From Bacteroidota bacterium (GTDB lineage Bacteria; Bacteroidota; Bacteroidia; J057; JADKCL01), in NCBI GenBank assembly GCA_016718825.1, contig JADKCL010000005.1, forward strand, positions 124,001-188,000: a DNA stretch of 64,000 nt. Direction: 5' to 3'. Below the pieces are notes generated by a model. That model saw nothing but the letters and a program-made list of their open reading frames with translations, searched no databases and had not been told where the DNA came from. Of this stretch, positions 1 through 8,219 are shown in pieces. Position numbers and translations under genes: made by a program. The first letter of the stretch is position 1. Each line of letters starts with the position of its first letter.

Positions 1-356
1 GTTTTCAAGCCCATTCGGAAGACCAAAAGCAGGAAAGTCAGTCCCCAGAAGAAGCTTGAACTGAACAATGCCGCCGCGGGATTGTCTGGAAAAAGGAGTC
101 GGAAGGGGATCAATGCCAAGACATAAGCCAAGGAAGTCGCGCCGTAAACCGGACCTTCGCCGATATTCCAGACCAGCCCGTGACCTGCCAGGAGATGATC
201 CGCATAGCGGACAAACATGTAGGCATCGTCGTAGATTTTGAAGCCGTTAAAACGACTCAACAGCGCCATTCCCAGCACCAATGATGCTGCGAGCATGAAC
301 AGTAATCCGCCAATCGGCAGTCGCTTTGCAGAAATTTCAGGGGACGAGTCGGGCAT
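1..356 (-). CDS. GT-C type membrane glycosyltransferase, partial (C-terminus beyond window)
   Basis: The gene starts with ATG at 356 and runs off the left edge, so only the first 118 residues are visible. They show a short cytoplasmic N-terminus, one hydrophobic segment, then YDDAYMFVRYADH, WNIGEGPVYGATS and a second hydrophobic stretch. This DDA..RYA..WN.GE...G.TS pattern is typical of the first periplasmic loop of GT-C glycosyltransferases that use polyprenyl-phosphate sugars. The next gene downstream carries the same pattern, so the two are tandem paralogues; that gene's stop codon abuts this ATG with no gap. Donor and acceptor cannot be read from sequence. Confidence 0.75.
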   Translation of the reverse strand, partial: MPDSSPEISAKRLPIGGLLFMLAASLVLGMALLSRFNGFKIYDDAYMFVRYADHLLAGHGLVWNIGEGPVYGATSLAYVLALIPFRLLFPDNPAAALFSSSFFWGLTFLLLVFRMGLK

Positions 357-1988
357 TTAGGGCACTATTTCAACATCAACGTTTTTTCCAGTCGTTACAA
401 TATGCTGCATCTGCAAAAAAAACGGACTTTCTTTCCAAAGGGCGATTCCGAGCCAGCTGTTGAGGTTTTCTGCTGGAAATTCGAGGTAATGACGTTGAAA
501 GCTGCTGTCTTGCCGGATGGCTGCAATCATTTCGACATAGTCAGGATGTGGCATGTAAATCAAGTCCGGTTGTTCTTCGCGCAGCAAGCGATCGGTATCC
601 AATCCGTAGCGAGCTGTTTCGAGGTTGTGCAGCCCCGAAAGGTCATAAACCGTGTTGCGGGGAGCCATTGCCCCCAAGATTCCAAGTTCCGTCGAGGCAA
701 TTTTAAGACTGTCGCCGAGATACAGGAATTCAGGAAGATAGGGCCAATTGTTTTGCCCGAGTTCGCGGTAGGCTGTTTGGAGGTCCATTTTCCCGATTGT
801 CGTTTGGATATTTGCCGGACGGTGAATCCATGCAAAAGCCAACATCCACAGCGACAGGCCGGCTATGGCACCGAGTGGAATCCAGCGTGGGAATTTTGGC
901 GGGCCTCCACGCAGGCGCATCCAAACCGTCCAGCTTTTGCAGGTCAGATACACCAAAATCGGCCAAACAGGATAGAGGAAGCGTTGATGGTAGCCCATGA
1001 TGGGTGTCACCAAAAAGGTATGGAAGATCAAAAATATCAGCAAGGAAGCCATCAGCGCCTTGTCGGGTCTTGAGAATGCGGATTGTTTTTGCCTGCGCGC
1101 CGCGAAAACGGCTACGGGCATGAGGATCAACAGCGGAAAGTTCCATGCCAAAAACAACAACAAATGTCGCAGCCCTTCGAGCCAGTAGGCTTGGGAAATG
1201 CCTTCGCCGTAAGAATTCAAGCTCTTCACATAAAAGGAGAGCGGAAACAATCCGCCGAGGTATTTGACGCCGCCGCCCATGAGCAGCAACACCATAAAAC
1301 AAGTGAAAAGGAGAATGTAGCCCGCCATTTTGCGTTGCAGCGGACGGATGCCGAGGAGGGCTTGGGCGAGTGGCATGAAAATGGGGAAGAGCAGCAAATC
1401 GGGCCGAATGAACCAAGCGACGCCTCCGAAGAGGCCCAAGACCAAGGCTTTGCCCGGCGAAAGCCTGCCTTCGAAGCGTTTCCACAGGTAAATGTAGCCC
1501 CCAAGCCATGCCATGGCCAAGGTGGTGTCCATGCCGCTGCTGAAGTGCACGGAAAGATTGAGCACATTCAGCCCGACCACCAACCAAAACATGCCATACA
1601 AAGCCTTTCGTTGTGCGACCTCGGCTCCAGCCTGCAATTTGACCAGCATCCAAAGGCCAATCATTGTCACAATTCCCCAAAATAGGCTGCTGAGCCAGAG
1701 GGATAAGGGGGCTTCGCCACCGAGCAAGCGCATCACATAGACCCAGGCGCCGTAGGCGACCGAGGTCAGTCCATAACTCGGTGCCTCGCCCGGATTCCAC
1801 GAATAGTCGCCCGTTGCGCGGTAGTTGTCGGCGTATCGTGTGAAAAAGTAGGCATCGTCCCAGATTTGCGGCGCACCAAATCGGATCAGGAGATTCAAGC
1901 CCAAAGCCGTCAGAACCAATGCCATCAAAAGTCCCACCAACCTACCGGTCAGGGGCGATCCCGCAGGTTGAAGGTCGCTTTTGTGCAT
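357..1988 (-). CDS. GT-C type integral membrane glycosyltransferase
   Basis: A 543-residue polytopic membrane protein. The N-terminal transmembrane helix is followed by WDDAYFFTRYADN and WNPGEAPSYGLTS, the Asp-Asp periplasmic loop seen in GT-C families (ArnT/AftB-like). About ten further hydrophobic segments precede a soluble C-terminal domain of roughly 130 residues. By family it should move a sugar from a lipid-phosphate carrier onto an envelope acceptor. The adjacent minus-strand gene at the window edge is a paralogue, and the two probably form one operon. Sugar and acceptor are unknown. Confidence 0.75.
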   Translation of the reverse strand: MHKSDLQPAGSPLTGRLVGLLMALVLTALGLNLLIRFGAPQIWDDAYFFTRYADNYRATGDYSWNPGEAPSYGLTSVAYGAWVYVMRLLGGEAPLSLWLSSLFWGIVTMIGLWMLVKLQAGAEVAQRKALYGMFWLVVGLNVLNLSVHFSSGMDTTLAMAWLGGYIYLWKRFEGRLSPGKALVLGLFGGVAWFIRPDLLLFPIFMPLAQALLGIRPLQRKMAGYILLFTCFMVLLLMGGGVKYLGGLFPLSFYVKSLNSYGEGISQAYWLEGLRHLLLFLAWNFPLLILMPVAVFAARRQKQSAFSRPDKALMASLLIFLIFHTFLVTPIMGYHQRFLYPVWPILVYLTCKSWTVWMRLRGGPPKFPRWIPLGAIAGLSLWMLAFAWIHRPANIQTTIGKMDLQTAYRELGQNNWPYLPEFLYLGDSLKIASTELGILGAMAPRNTVYDLSGLHNLETARYGLDTDRLLREEQPDLIYMPHPDYVEMIAAIRQDSSFQRHYLEFPAENLNSWLGIALWKESPFFLQMQHIVTTGKNVDVEIVP

Positions 1989-2044
1989 TGTATCCCAAAT
2001 TACGCTATATTTCGAGACACACTTCGCAATAAAAGGAAACGGAT

Positions 2045-2566
2045 ATGTCGAAATTCTCTCCCTTCAGCTTCAAAAATTGGATCGACGAAAATCGCCACCT
2101 GCTCAAGCCACCCGTCGGAAACAAGCCTATATGGACGGAAACCAATGACTTTATCGTGATGGTGGTCGGTGGACCCAATTCGCGGACCGATTTTCACTAC
2201 AATGAATCGGAGGAGTTTTTTTACCAGTTGGAAGGTGACATGGTGCTACGCCTCATCGAAGACGGCAAGCCTGTCGATGTCCCCATCAAGGAAGGTGAAA
2301 TTTTCCTTTTGCCCGGCAAAGTTCCGCATTCGCCGCAGCGCAAAGCCAATACCGTCGGCCTCGTCGTCGAAAAAGTACGGCAACCCGGCATGACCGATGG
2401 TCTGCTTTGGTATTGCCCCAAATGCGGCAGCAAAGTCTACGAAGAGTATTTCTTCATGACCAATATTGCTACGCAAATGCAACCTGTCTTCGAAAAGTTC
2501 TACGGATCCGAAGAGCTTCGTACCTGCAAAAATTGCGGGAACATCCATCCCAAACCGGGAAAGTGA
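2045..2566 (+). CDS. nbaC: 3-hydroxyanthranilate 3,4-dioxygenase
   Basis: A 173-residue cupin dioxygenase that opens the ring of 3-hydroxyanthranilate, giving the precursor of quinolinate in the kynurenine route to NAD. Expected iron ligands are at His51, Glu57 and His95, with substrate-binding arginines at Arg47 and Arg99. A C-terminal rubredoxin-like site is formed by Cys124, Cys127, Cys161 and Cys164. Length and spacing match the bacterial enzyme closely. Kynurenine monooxygenase, two steps upstream in the pathway, lies 16 kb away. The gene is convergent with the Uma2 gene, and the gap is filled by a heptamer-type inverted repeat. TATATTTC about 30 bases upstream resembles a Bacteroidota -7 box. 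Confidence 0.95.
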   Translation: MSKFSPFSFKNWIDENRHLLKPPVGNKPIWTETNDFIVMVVGGPNSRTDFHYNESEEFFYQLEGDMVLRLIEDGKPVDVPIKEGEIFLLPGKVPHSPQRKANTVGLVVEKVRQPGMTDGLLWYCPKCGSKVYEEYFFMTNIATQMQPVFEKFYGSEELRTCKNCGNIHPKPGK

Positions 2567-2641
2567 TAAGTGAATGGTGATAAGTTAAAAGTGAATAGTC
2601 CCTTCAGCCACTTTTCACTTTTCGTTATTCACTTTTCACTT
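2567..2641. repeat. 7-bp-period inverted repeat array (TTTTCAC type)
   Basis: The gap between the convergent nbaC and Uma2 genes is built of degenerate heptamers. The left arm reads TAAGTGA-ATGGTGA-TAAGTTA-AAAGTGA and the right arm TTTTCAC-TTTTCGT-TATTCAC-TTTTCAC, so the arms can pair. The array supplies part of the Uma2 stop codon. Its position suggests a bidirectional 3'-end structure; that role is inferred. Confidence 0.7.
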
Positions 2642-3218
2642 AATTGTAGATTTGTGCCATCGTGACGGATACGCCATGGGGCTTCAGGTCCACGGTTCCT
2701 TCAAGACCGAAGTAGTTGTCGACATCCCAAGCCCCATCTTCATTTTTGTGGGAGACGTGCACTGTTGGCTCGTCTTGCTCCACCAAAACATAGGTTCGGA
2801 GGGAAGGAATCATCTGGTACTTGAAAAATTTGTTGCCGCGGTCGTATCGATGGGTGCTTTTGGATAGGACTTCAACGATCAAAGTTGGGTTTCGAACCAA
2901 ATTGCGTCTTTGCGGATCGCGGTTTAGCGGGCCACAAATTACTGAGGCATCTGGATAAAGTACGGAGTTGAGGTCCTCGATTCTCACCATCATACTCGAA
3001 TCAAATACACGGCAAGCTTTATCACGAAATGCATTGGCCAATCCATAGATGAAATTAGCAGCGATTGCGCTATGCTCTGGTGAACGCTCAGCCAACGAAA
3101 AAATTTGCCCATTGTAAAATTCGCTGCGGTACTCAGCTTCCTCCTCTATGGCAAGGTATTCCGTGAGGGTATAGCGCTTGATTTCTTCCTCGATGCCCAT
3201 AGGATCGAATTTAGACAT
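2640..3218 (-). CDS. Uma2 family (DUF820) endonuclease-like protein
   Basis: A 192-residue protein of the Uma2/DUF820 family, which has the PD-(D/E)xK nuclease fold. Visible landmarks are an N-terminal YTLTEYLAIEEE, then LYPDASVI, LIVEVLSKST and a KFFKYQ helix before YVLVEQ; these match the Asp, Glu and Lys positions of the fold. I chose the ATG at 3218 (MSKFDPMG) because the reading frame upstream of it runs into heptamer repeat sequence. Family members are usually solitary and of uncertain biological role, and no methyltransferase or partner is next to it here. Confidence 0.8.
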   Translation of the reverse strand: MSKFDPMGIEEEIKRYTLTEYLAIEEEAEYRSEFYNGQIFSLAERSPEHSAIAANFIYGLANAFRDKACRVFDSSMMVRIEDLNSVLYPDASVICGPLNRDPQRRNLVRNPTLIVEVLSKSTHRYDRGNKFFKYQMIPSLRTYVLVEQDEPTVHVSHKNEDGAWDVDNYFGLEGTVDLKPHGVSVTMAQIYN

Positions 3219-3263
3219 TCTGCACGATTCGGAAAATGTCAACCAAAGTGCTTTCCAGCAACA

Positions 3264-3327
3264 AAAAAAGTGAAAAGCAGCAAGCCACTTTTCACTTTTC
3301 ACTGATCACTTTTCACTTTTCACTTAA
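3264..3327. repeat. 7-bp-period inverted repeat array (TTTTCAC type)
   Basis: A second array of the same heptamer family lies between the Uma2 start and the ilvE stop. A left arm AAAAGTGAAAAG faces TTTTCAC-TTTTCAC, a short spacer, and TTTTCAC-TTTTCAC again. It can fold into a long hairpin and ends just short of the ilvE stop codon. Confidence 0.7.
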
Positions 3328-3330
3328 ATC

Positions 3331-4425
3331 TCACACTGGCAAAAGCCATCCATGGATGTCAGGTGCGATGCCTACGCGAATTTCGCTGAGGCGCTTGAGG
3401 AGTTCAGGGCCGACTTTGCGGGTATCCATCGCTGGCAACACGATTTCGTCGCGGCCTTCCAAAACGGGTACCGAACCGTCGTGACCGATGCGAGAAACCG
3501 GGGCGACGGTAGCTGCAGTGCCTGCGCCAAAGGCTTCCTCGAGTTTGCCGGCCTCGTGGGCCTGGAAAATCTCTTCGATGGAAATATGCCGCTCCTGAAC
3601 CTCGACGCCCATGTCGTGCAAGAGTTGAATCAAGGCTTGGCGCGTCGTACCATGCAAAATCGTTCCTGACAGCATCGGGGTTACCGCAACGCCGTCAATC
3701 ACGAAGAAGATGTTCATCGTTCCGCATTCCTCGGCGTATTTCCGTTCGCGGCCATCGAGCCACAAAACGTTGTGATAGCCGCGCTCCTTGGCTTCCTTGG
3801 AAGCTAGAAGGCTGCCGCCATAATTGCCGGCTGCCTTGGCTTCGCCCGTACCACCGTCGATGGCACGCACGTATTTGGCGGTCACCATCAGCCCGACAGG
3901 CTCCGGATAGTAAGCGCCCACCGGGCAACAGAAGATGATAAACCGATAGGTTTCCGACGGGCGGATGCCGACAAATTCGTCGGTCGCAAACATGAATGGC
4001 CGGATGTACAGCGAGCATTCGTGTTGTTGCGGAATCCAAGCTTGGTCGAGATTGACCAGTTGCTGAACGCCATCCATGAAGATTTCATAAGGTACCTCGG
4101 GCATACACATACGTGCCGCCGAGTGGTTCATGCGTTCCCAGTTTTCCTTCGGCCTGAACAGCACAGCCTTGCCCTCTGTCGTTTTGTAGGCTTTCATGCC
4201 TTCAAAAATCGACTGTCCGTAATGCAAGGCCGACATTGCAGGCGAGAAAGAAATGTTCTGATAAGGCATGATGGTGGGTTCGCCCCATTTTCCATCGGCA
4301 TAGTCAGCGACCAACATGTGGTCGGCAAAAATTTTCCCAAATGGGATATGATCAAAATCTACGGTGTGAATCCTGCTTTGGCTCACACGTTGGACACTGA
4401 TCTTCTTGTTCATGATTGCTTCCAT
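3331..4425 (-). CDS. ilvE: branched-chain-amino-acid aminotransferase
   Basis: A 364-residue class IV PLP aminotransferase that interconverts valine, leucine and isoleucine with their 2-oxo acids. The type II BCAT pattern is clear: LHYGQSIFEGMKAY near the N-terminus, CSLYIRPFMFATDE, the PLP lysine in GEAKAAGNYGGS, EECGTMNIFF, and a late GAGTAATVAPV phosphate-binding loop. A second start at the fifth residue (MNKKIS) is equally possible. It lies downstream of an FKBP gene on the same strand and ends at a heptamer repeat that may act as a terminator. Confidence 0.95.
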   Translation of the reverse strand: MEAIMNKKISVQRVSQSRIHTVDFDHIPFGKIFADHMLVADYADGKWGEPTIMPYQNISFSPAMSALHYGQSIFEGMKAYKTTEGKAVLFRPKENWERMNHSAARMCMPEVPYEIFMDGVQQLVNLDQAWIPQQHECSLYIRPFMFATDEFVGIRPSETYRFIIFCCPVGAYYPEPVGLMVTAKYVRAIDGGTGEAKAAGNYGGSLLASKEAKERGYHNVLWLDGRERKYAEECGTMNIFFVIDGVAVTPMLSGTILHGTTRQALIQLLHDMGVEVQERHISIEEIFQAHEAGKLEEAFGAGTAATVAPVSRIGHDGSVPVLEGRDEIVLPAMDTRKVGPELLKRLSEIRVGIAPDIHGWLLPV

Positions 4426-4436
4426 AAGCTGTGGAA

Positions 4437-5165
4437 TTATTCTGCTGCAAGCAGCTGAATGTCAAAGTAAAGCGTTGAATTAGGGGGAATAGCCCCAGCT
4501 CCTGCTCCCGCTTGGCCGTAACCGAGGTCGGGAGGTATCCTGAGTAGGTAGCGGCTGCCGACTGTCATTGTCGCCAAACCCTCTTCCCACCCTTTGATCA
4601 CCTCGGCATTCCCGAGGGTGAACTGGAAGGATTGCTTTCCGTCGAGCGTGCTCGCAAATTTTTTGCCGCTCTCAAGATAGCCGGTATAATGAACGGTGGT
4701 ACGATTACCATTTTGAGCCAACTTGCCATTTCCCACTTTCAGGGGCTTATAGGCAAGACCGCTCGGCAATATCGTGTAGCCGCTATTGACAAATTTCTTG
4801 TCCCAATTTCTTAAACCCTCCAACTGCCGCCACTGTTCAATCCCGTGCTCCATGATCAGCAAATCTCTCGGTGTGAGCTTGAGATTTTTATGGGTGCGAG
4901 ATAGACCAACGAAGTAACTGGTGTTGGTAGGCTGGTCATTTTCAGGGAAGTAAAATTTGACAGCTTTGCCCTTATTCACCCCTGGTGCCTGATAATAAAA
5001 ATAAGGATTTTCCTCGGTAAATTGAACGCAATGGTCGGGCCATTCAGATTCTATAAAACAAAAATCGATCACCTCTCCAGCGACCGACTTGCATCCTTCA
5101 CATTGCCCAGGCAATTGAATTGCTCCAAAAATGCCCAAAATCAATATGAGGAAACCCATTTTCAT
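4437..5165 (-). CDS. secreted FKBP-type peptidyl-prolyl isomerase
   Basis: A 242-residue protein. Residues 1-20 form a signal peptide, residues 21-120 are a Bacteroidota-specific N-terminal region with several cysteines, and the C-terminal 110 residues are one FKBP domain. FKBP landmarks are VHYTGYLESGKKF, NAEVIKGWEEGL, RYLLRIPPDLGYG and IPPNSTLYFDIQL. It probably catalyses prolyl isomerisation during folding of exported proteins. No lipobox is obvious. It sits 11 bases upstream of ilvE on the same strand, though no functional link is apparent. Confidence 0.88.
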   Translation of the reverse strand: MKMGFLILILGIFGAIQLPGQCEGCKSVAGEVIDFCFIESEWPDHCVQFTEENPYFYYQAPGVNKGKAVKFYFPENDQPTNTSYFVGLSRTHKNLKLTPRDLLIMEHGIEQWRQLEGLRNWDKKFVNSGYTILPSGLAYKPLKVGNGKLAQNGNRTTVHYTGYLESGKKFASTLDGKQSFQFTLGNAEVIKGWEEGLATMTVGSRYLLRIPPDLGYGQAGAGAGAIPPNSTLYFDIQLLAAE

Positions 5166-5291
5166 CCACTACCAAATTACGGAATAAAACAACCGAATGA
5201 AAGCGAAGGAATCAAGGGAAAAGATTGAGAGAATTGAGAGGGAAGTGCTTTTTTCCAGCAATGCGACCAACCAATTGAGGAAGTGTCGGAA

Positions 5292-5645
5292 TCAAACGTT
5301 GAATTTTCCTGGGTAAGGCTTGCCCTTGTACCAGAATTCGTAGTTGTAAACCTGCCCTGCAGTAAGCTTGTCGGCACGCAATGCCTGTACGTGTTCGCCT
5401 TTGTCGCGTACCCCATAGTCCACCCAAATTTGTGTCCCTGTCGCATCAAAAAGGTGAAACTCAATGTATCCGGCATACGGAATTTCGTATCCCAATTTCA
5501 CAGAGTTGCCGCTGACAAGCGGCTGCTTTAGGTGCAAAGTGATTTCAGGGGTTCCCTTGGAAATGCCGTATTGGTCATTACCTCCGCCCGGCTGCACCCA
5601 TGAGGCAACAGACATGGCGATCAATATGGAAACGATGAAATGCAT
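5292..5645 (-). CDS. small secreted beta-sandwich protein (FlgD-Ig/FN3-like), paralogue of 12201-12569
   Basis: A 117-residue protein with an N-terminal hydrophobic signal segment and no other transmembrane region. The core carries GYEIPYAGYIEFHLFD followed by IWVDYG and a final YNYEFWYKGKPYP. The product of 12201-12569 has the same arrangement (SYEIPYSGMVEIRLFN, then IWQNQY). This pattern resembles the FlgD/SbsA-type Ig-like domains common in exported Bacteroidota proteins. Function unknown. Its start lies just upstream of the divergent thioredoxin gene. Confidence 0.7.
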   Translation of the reverse strand: MHFIVSILIAMSVASWVQPGGGNDQYGISKGTPEITLHLKQPLVSGNSVKLGYEIPYAGYIEFHLFDATGTQIWVDYGVRDKGEHVQALRADKLTAGQVYNYEFWYKGKPYPGKFNV

Positions 5646-5702
5646 TCTTTGTCCAAATATCCTAAATTTACCAGACTATTCAAGGGTTCGCCGAGTTCAA
5701 TT

Positions 5703-6182
5703 ATGAGAAAAATCTTACCTCAGCTCTTTCTTTTACTCCTGCTAATGCAGCAGGGTTACAGCCAAACTGCGGCAGGTCATGATTTTTCAATGACACAGGC
5801 AATGTTTGAGAAGGAGGCCCTTCAACCCAAGGATGAAATCTGGGTGATCGACTTCTGGGCATCCTGGTGTGGACCTTGCATCGAATCCATTCCCCATCTC
5901 AAACAAATCCAGCGCAGGTACTCCGACAAGAAGGTGCGGTTCATCAGCATTTCTTGGGACGAATCGGAAGTGAAATGGCGCTCCGCACTCGATCGCTTTC
6001 AGATGCCTTGGCAGCACATCCGCATTACCAAGGCACAATCCGCCTATTTTGATGCCCATTTTCCCCACAAAGCAATTCCGACGGCATTCGTGATCCGCAT
6101 GGACGGCAAAGTGAAAAAGGCCAACGGCGTCGGCATGTTGGAGCCTACGATTCAAAAAGCGATCAAAGCCAATAAATCCTAA
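5703..6182 (+). CDS. TlpA-like periplasmic thioredoxin
   Basis: A 159-residue thioredoxin-fold protein with a clear signal peptide (residues 1-20) and the redox site WASWCGPC, followed by the cis-proline loop AIPTAFVI. This is the layout of TlpA/ResA-like thiol-disulfide oxidoreductases acting in the periplasm. The ATG at 5703 is preferred because it starts the signal peptide directly; an earlier in-frame start would overlap the divergent neighbour. HMG-CoA lyase starts five bases after its stop, so the two may be co-transcribed although their functions are unrelated. Confidence 0.88.
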   Translation: MRKILPQLFLLLLLMQQGYSQTAAGHDFSMTQAMFEKEALQPKDEIWVIDFWASWCGPCIESIPHLKQIQRRYSDKKVRFISISWDESEVKWRSALDRFQMPWQHIRITKAQSAYFDAHFPHKAIPTAFVIRMDGKVKKANGVGMLEPTIQKAIKANKS

Positions 6183-6186
6183 TCTT

Positions 6187-7053
6187 ATGTCCCTTCCACT
6201 GAAACTCGTCGAATGTCCGCGGGATGCCATGCAGGGCATTTTGCAGCCCATTCCCACAGAGGAAAAGATTGCCTACCTCAATCAATTGCTCAAGGTCGGA
6301 TTTGACACGCTTGATTTTGGCAGTTTTGTCTCTCCGAAGGCCATTCCGCAACTTGCGGACACGTCCGAGGTGCTTGCCGGGCTGGATTTGACCTCCACCA
6401 AGACCCAACTTTTGGCGATCGTCGCCAATCTGCGTGGTGCCGAAGAGGCCGCAGCATTCCCGCAAATCCAGTATCTCGGTTATCCTTTTTCGATTTCGGA
6501 GACCTTTCAAATGCGCAACACACGCAAAACCATTGCCGAATCGGTCGTTTTGGTGGAGGAAATGCAGTCGCTTTGTTTGACGGCGGGCAAACAATTGGTC
6601 GTCTACATCAGCATGGGATTCGGAAATCCTTATGGCGATGCCTGGAGCCCGAAGTTGGCAGCCGATTGGGTGACAGAGATCGCTGCTCGGGGCGTCGGCA
6701 TCATTTCGCTTGCCGATACCGTCGGTACTGCGGATGCTGCGACCATTCAGCCGCTGTTTGAGGAGCTGATTCCGCGTTTTCCGAATGTCGAATTCGGCGC
6801 GCACTTTCATGCCACGGCCGAAAAACGCCGCGGGAAGCTTGCTGCCGCGTGGGACGGAGGCTGCCGGAGGTTTGACAGCGCCATGATGGGCTTCGGCGGT
6901 TGTCCCTTTGCAGAGGATGAACTTGTCGGGAATATCGCTACCGAATCCTTGCTGGAATTTTTACACGAACAACGGGTTGATTCAGGCTTGAATACAACGG
7001 AATTGCAGCAAGCAGCCATTTTGGCCGGACAATTGTTTGGAAAGTACCATTGA
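6187..7053 (+). CDS. mvaB: hydroxymethylglutaryl-CoA lyase
   Basis: A 288-residue TIM-barrel lyase that splits HMG-CoA into acetoacetate and acetyl-CoA, the last step of leucine degradation. Visible motifs are VECPRDAMQG (catalytic Arg-Asp), SFVSPKAIPQLADT, GAHFHAT (metal-binding His pair) and the GGCPFAEDELVGNIATE signature with the catalytic cysteine. The canonical motif is PRDGLQN; here it reads PRDAMQG, a modest deviation. Close linkage with ilvE fits branched-chain amino acid metabolism, though they are not in one operon. Confidence 0.88.
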   Translation: MSLPLKLVECPRDAMQGILQPIPTEEKIAYLNQLLKVGFDTLDFGSFVSPKAIPQLADTSEVLAGLDLTSTKTQLLAIVANLRGAEEAAAFPQIQYLGYPFSISETFQMRNTRKTIAESVVLVEEMQSLCLTAGKQLVVYISMGFGNPYGDAWSPKLAADWVTEIAARGVGIISLADTVGTADAATIQPLFEELIPRFPNVEFGAHFHATAEKRRGKLAAAWDGGCRRFDSAMMGFGGCPFAEDELVGNIATESLLEFLHEQRVDSGLNTTELQQAAILAGQLFGKYH

Positions 7054-7109
7054 AGGCAACGCGGAGGGAAGCACCGATTGGGCAGTTTTTCTTCGAATCG
7101 GCTTCTAAA

Positions 7110-7685
7110 TCAACGCTCTTCCTCAAATGCTGCCTCTCTTGCCGGATTGACCACTTCGAATCGTTCCAACAAAATATCCCATTTGCCCAAAAACATCGTC
7201 AATGACCGCGTGAGCAGGTCAACCATTTCCGGTTCAGGCACATAATAGGTTTCGTCAACCACCTTTTGAGCTGTGTTTTGCAGGCCGATCTTGTAATAAA
7301 GCAGCATTGAAACATCCAAAACGGGGTTTCGAATCTTCAAAACGCCGTTGTTGTAGGCTTCGATGTATTTGATCACGGCGTTGCGAACTGCGACAAATGC
7401 CTGTCCCTCACCAAATTGATCTTTGAGCAGTTGCTGTAGAATCGTAAACAGCCGCTCGGCTTGCGCAGGCGGAAACAAGTCAAACGCCGACCTGAAGTTG
7501 ATGGCAATCGCCGCCAAGGAAAAGTTGAATTTGATGAAGTCGCTTTTTTCGAGCTTGACACCCGATTCGCGCAAAGCTTGTTCCGCCGGTAACCAAATCA
7601 CGCCCCATCGTTCATCCACCTGCTGGAAAATGGAATCCATGACGGCAGCCACGGCATTGAGTTCGGTGATTTTTTTCTTTTCCAT
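7110..7685 (-). CDS. conserved-looking hypothetical cytoplasmic protein
   Basis: A 191-residue protein, apparently all-helical, with no signal peptide or transmembrane segment. It has a charged N-terminus (MEKKKITELN), a central FDLFPPAQAERLFTILQQLL region and a Glu-rich C-terminus. I recognise no family. It precedes no gene on its strand within 3 kb except the convergent mvaB, and a hairpin terminator at 7714-7742 separates it from the iscA-like gene. Confidence 0.65.
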   Translation of the reverse strand: MEKKKITELNAVAAVMDSIFQQVDERWGVIWLPAEQALRESGVKLEKSDFIKFNFSLAAIAINFRSAFDLFPPAQAERLFTILQQLLKDQFGEGQAFVAVRNAVIKYIEAYNNGVLKIRNPVLDVSMLLYYKIGLQNTAQKVVDETYYVPEPEMVDLLTRSLTMFLGKWDILLERFEVVNPAREAAFEEER

Positions 7686-7713
7686 AGGGGAATGACTGCT
7701 ATGAAGTTAAACC

Positions 7714-7742
7714 AAAAAGGATACACCGTGAGGCATATCCTT
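7714..7742 (-). terminator. Rho-independent terminator of the iscA-like gene
   Basis: Read on the minus strand, AAGGATA pairs with TATCCTT around a 12-base loop and is followed directly by a T run. It sits about 25 bases after the iscA-like stop and before the next minus-strand gene. Confidence 0.55.
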
Positions 7743-7766
7743 GATATTTTTTAGCATGCAATCCGC

Positions 7767-8117
7767 TTAGACTGCAAAACTTTCCCCGCATGCGCAGGTG
7801 CGAGATGCATTCGGATTGTTGAATTGGAAGCCTTTGCCGTTGAGGCCGTCGCTGTATTCCAGCACCGTTCCGACCAAATAGAGCAAGCTTTTTGCGCCGA
7901 CAAAGATTTTGACACCTTCCTGCTCAAAGACATGGTCTCCAGGCTGTTCGGTTGCGTCAAAGCCTAAATCGTAAGAAAGTCCGGAACATCCGCCACCTTT
8001 GACGGAGACACGCACGCCGGCATCTTCGCCATGGCCTTCTTGTTCACGCAGCACTTTCAATTGCGCCAAAGCCTTTGAAGAAATGCTGACCAAGGGTTCT
8101 TTCGTTGCAACACTCAT
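7767..8117 (-). CDS. HesB/IscA-type iron-sulfur cluster assembly protein
   Basis: A 116-residue A-type carrier that accepts and passes on Fe-S clusters. The three conserved cysteines are present: one in GGGCSGLSYDLGF and two in the C-terminal CACGESF. The ATG at 8117 (MSVATKEP) starts close to the conserved domain; an upstream in-frame ATG would add eleven unconserved residues. Lying next to a cysteine desulfurase on the same strand, it fits a small Fe-S assembly locus. Whether it is IscA, SufA or ErpA cannot be decided from one sequence. Confidence 0.9.
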   Translation of the reverse strand: MSVATKEPLVSISSKALAQLKVLREQEGHGEDAGVRVSVKGGGCSGLSYDLGFDATEQPGDHVFEQEGVKIFVGAKSLLYLVGTVLEYSDGLNGKGFQFNNPNASRTCACGESFAV

Positions 8118-8219
8118 ATTCTTATCTATTCCATTGAACTGATACTGCAAAGTAACGAAAAATCAGGATGGAATGTTGCGGTGGTGAGCGTCTAATTTAG
8201 AATGATTCTAATGTGGGGT

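Noticed and set aside
2567..3327. CRISPR array candidate because of spaced repeats
   Set aside because: Units are only seven bases, lack unique spacers and pair as inverted arms; no cas genes are present.
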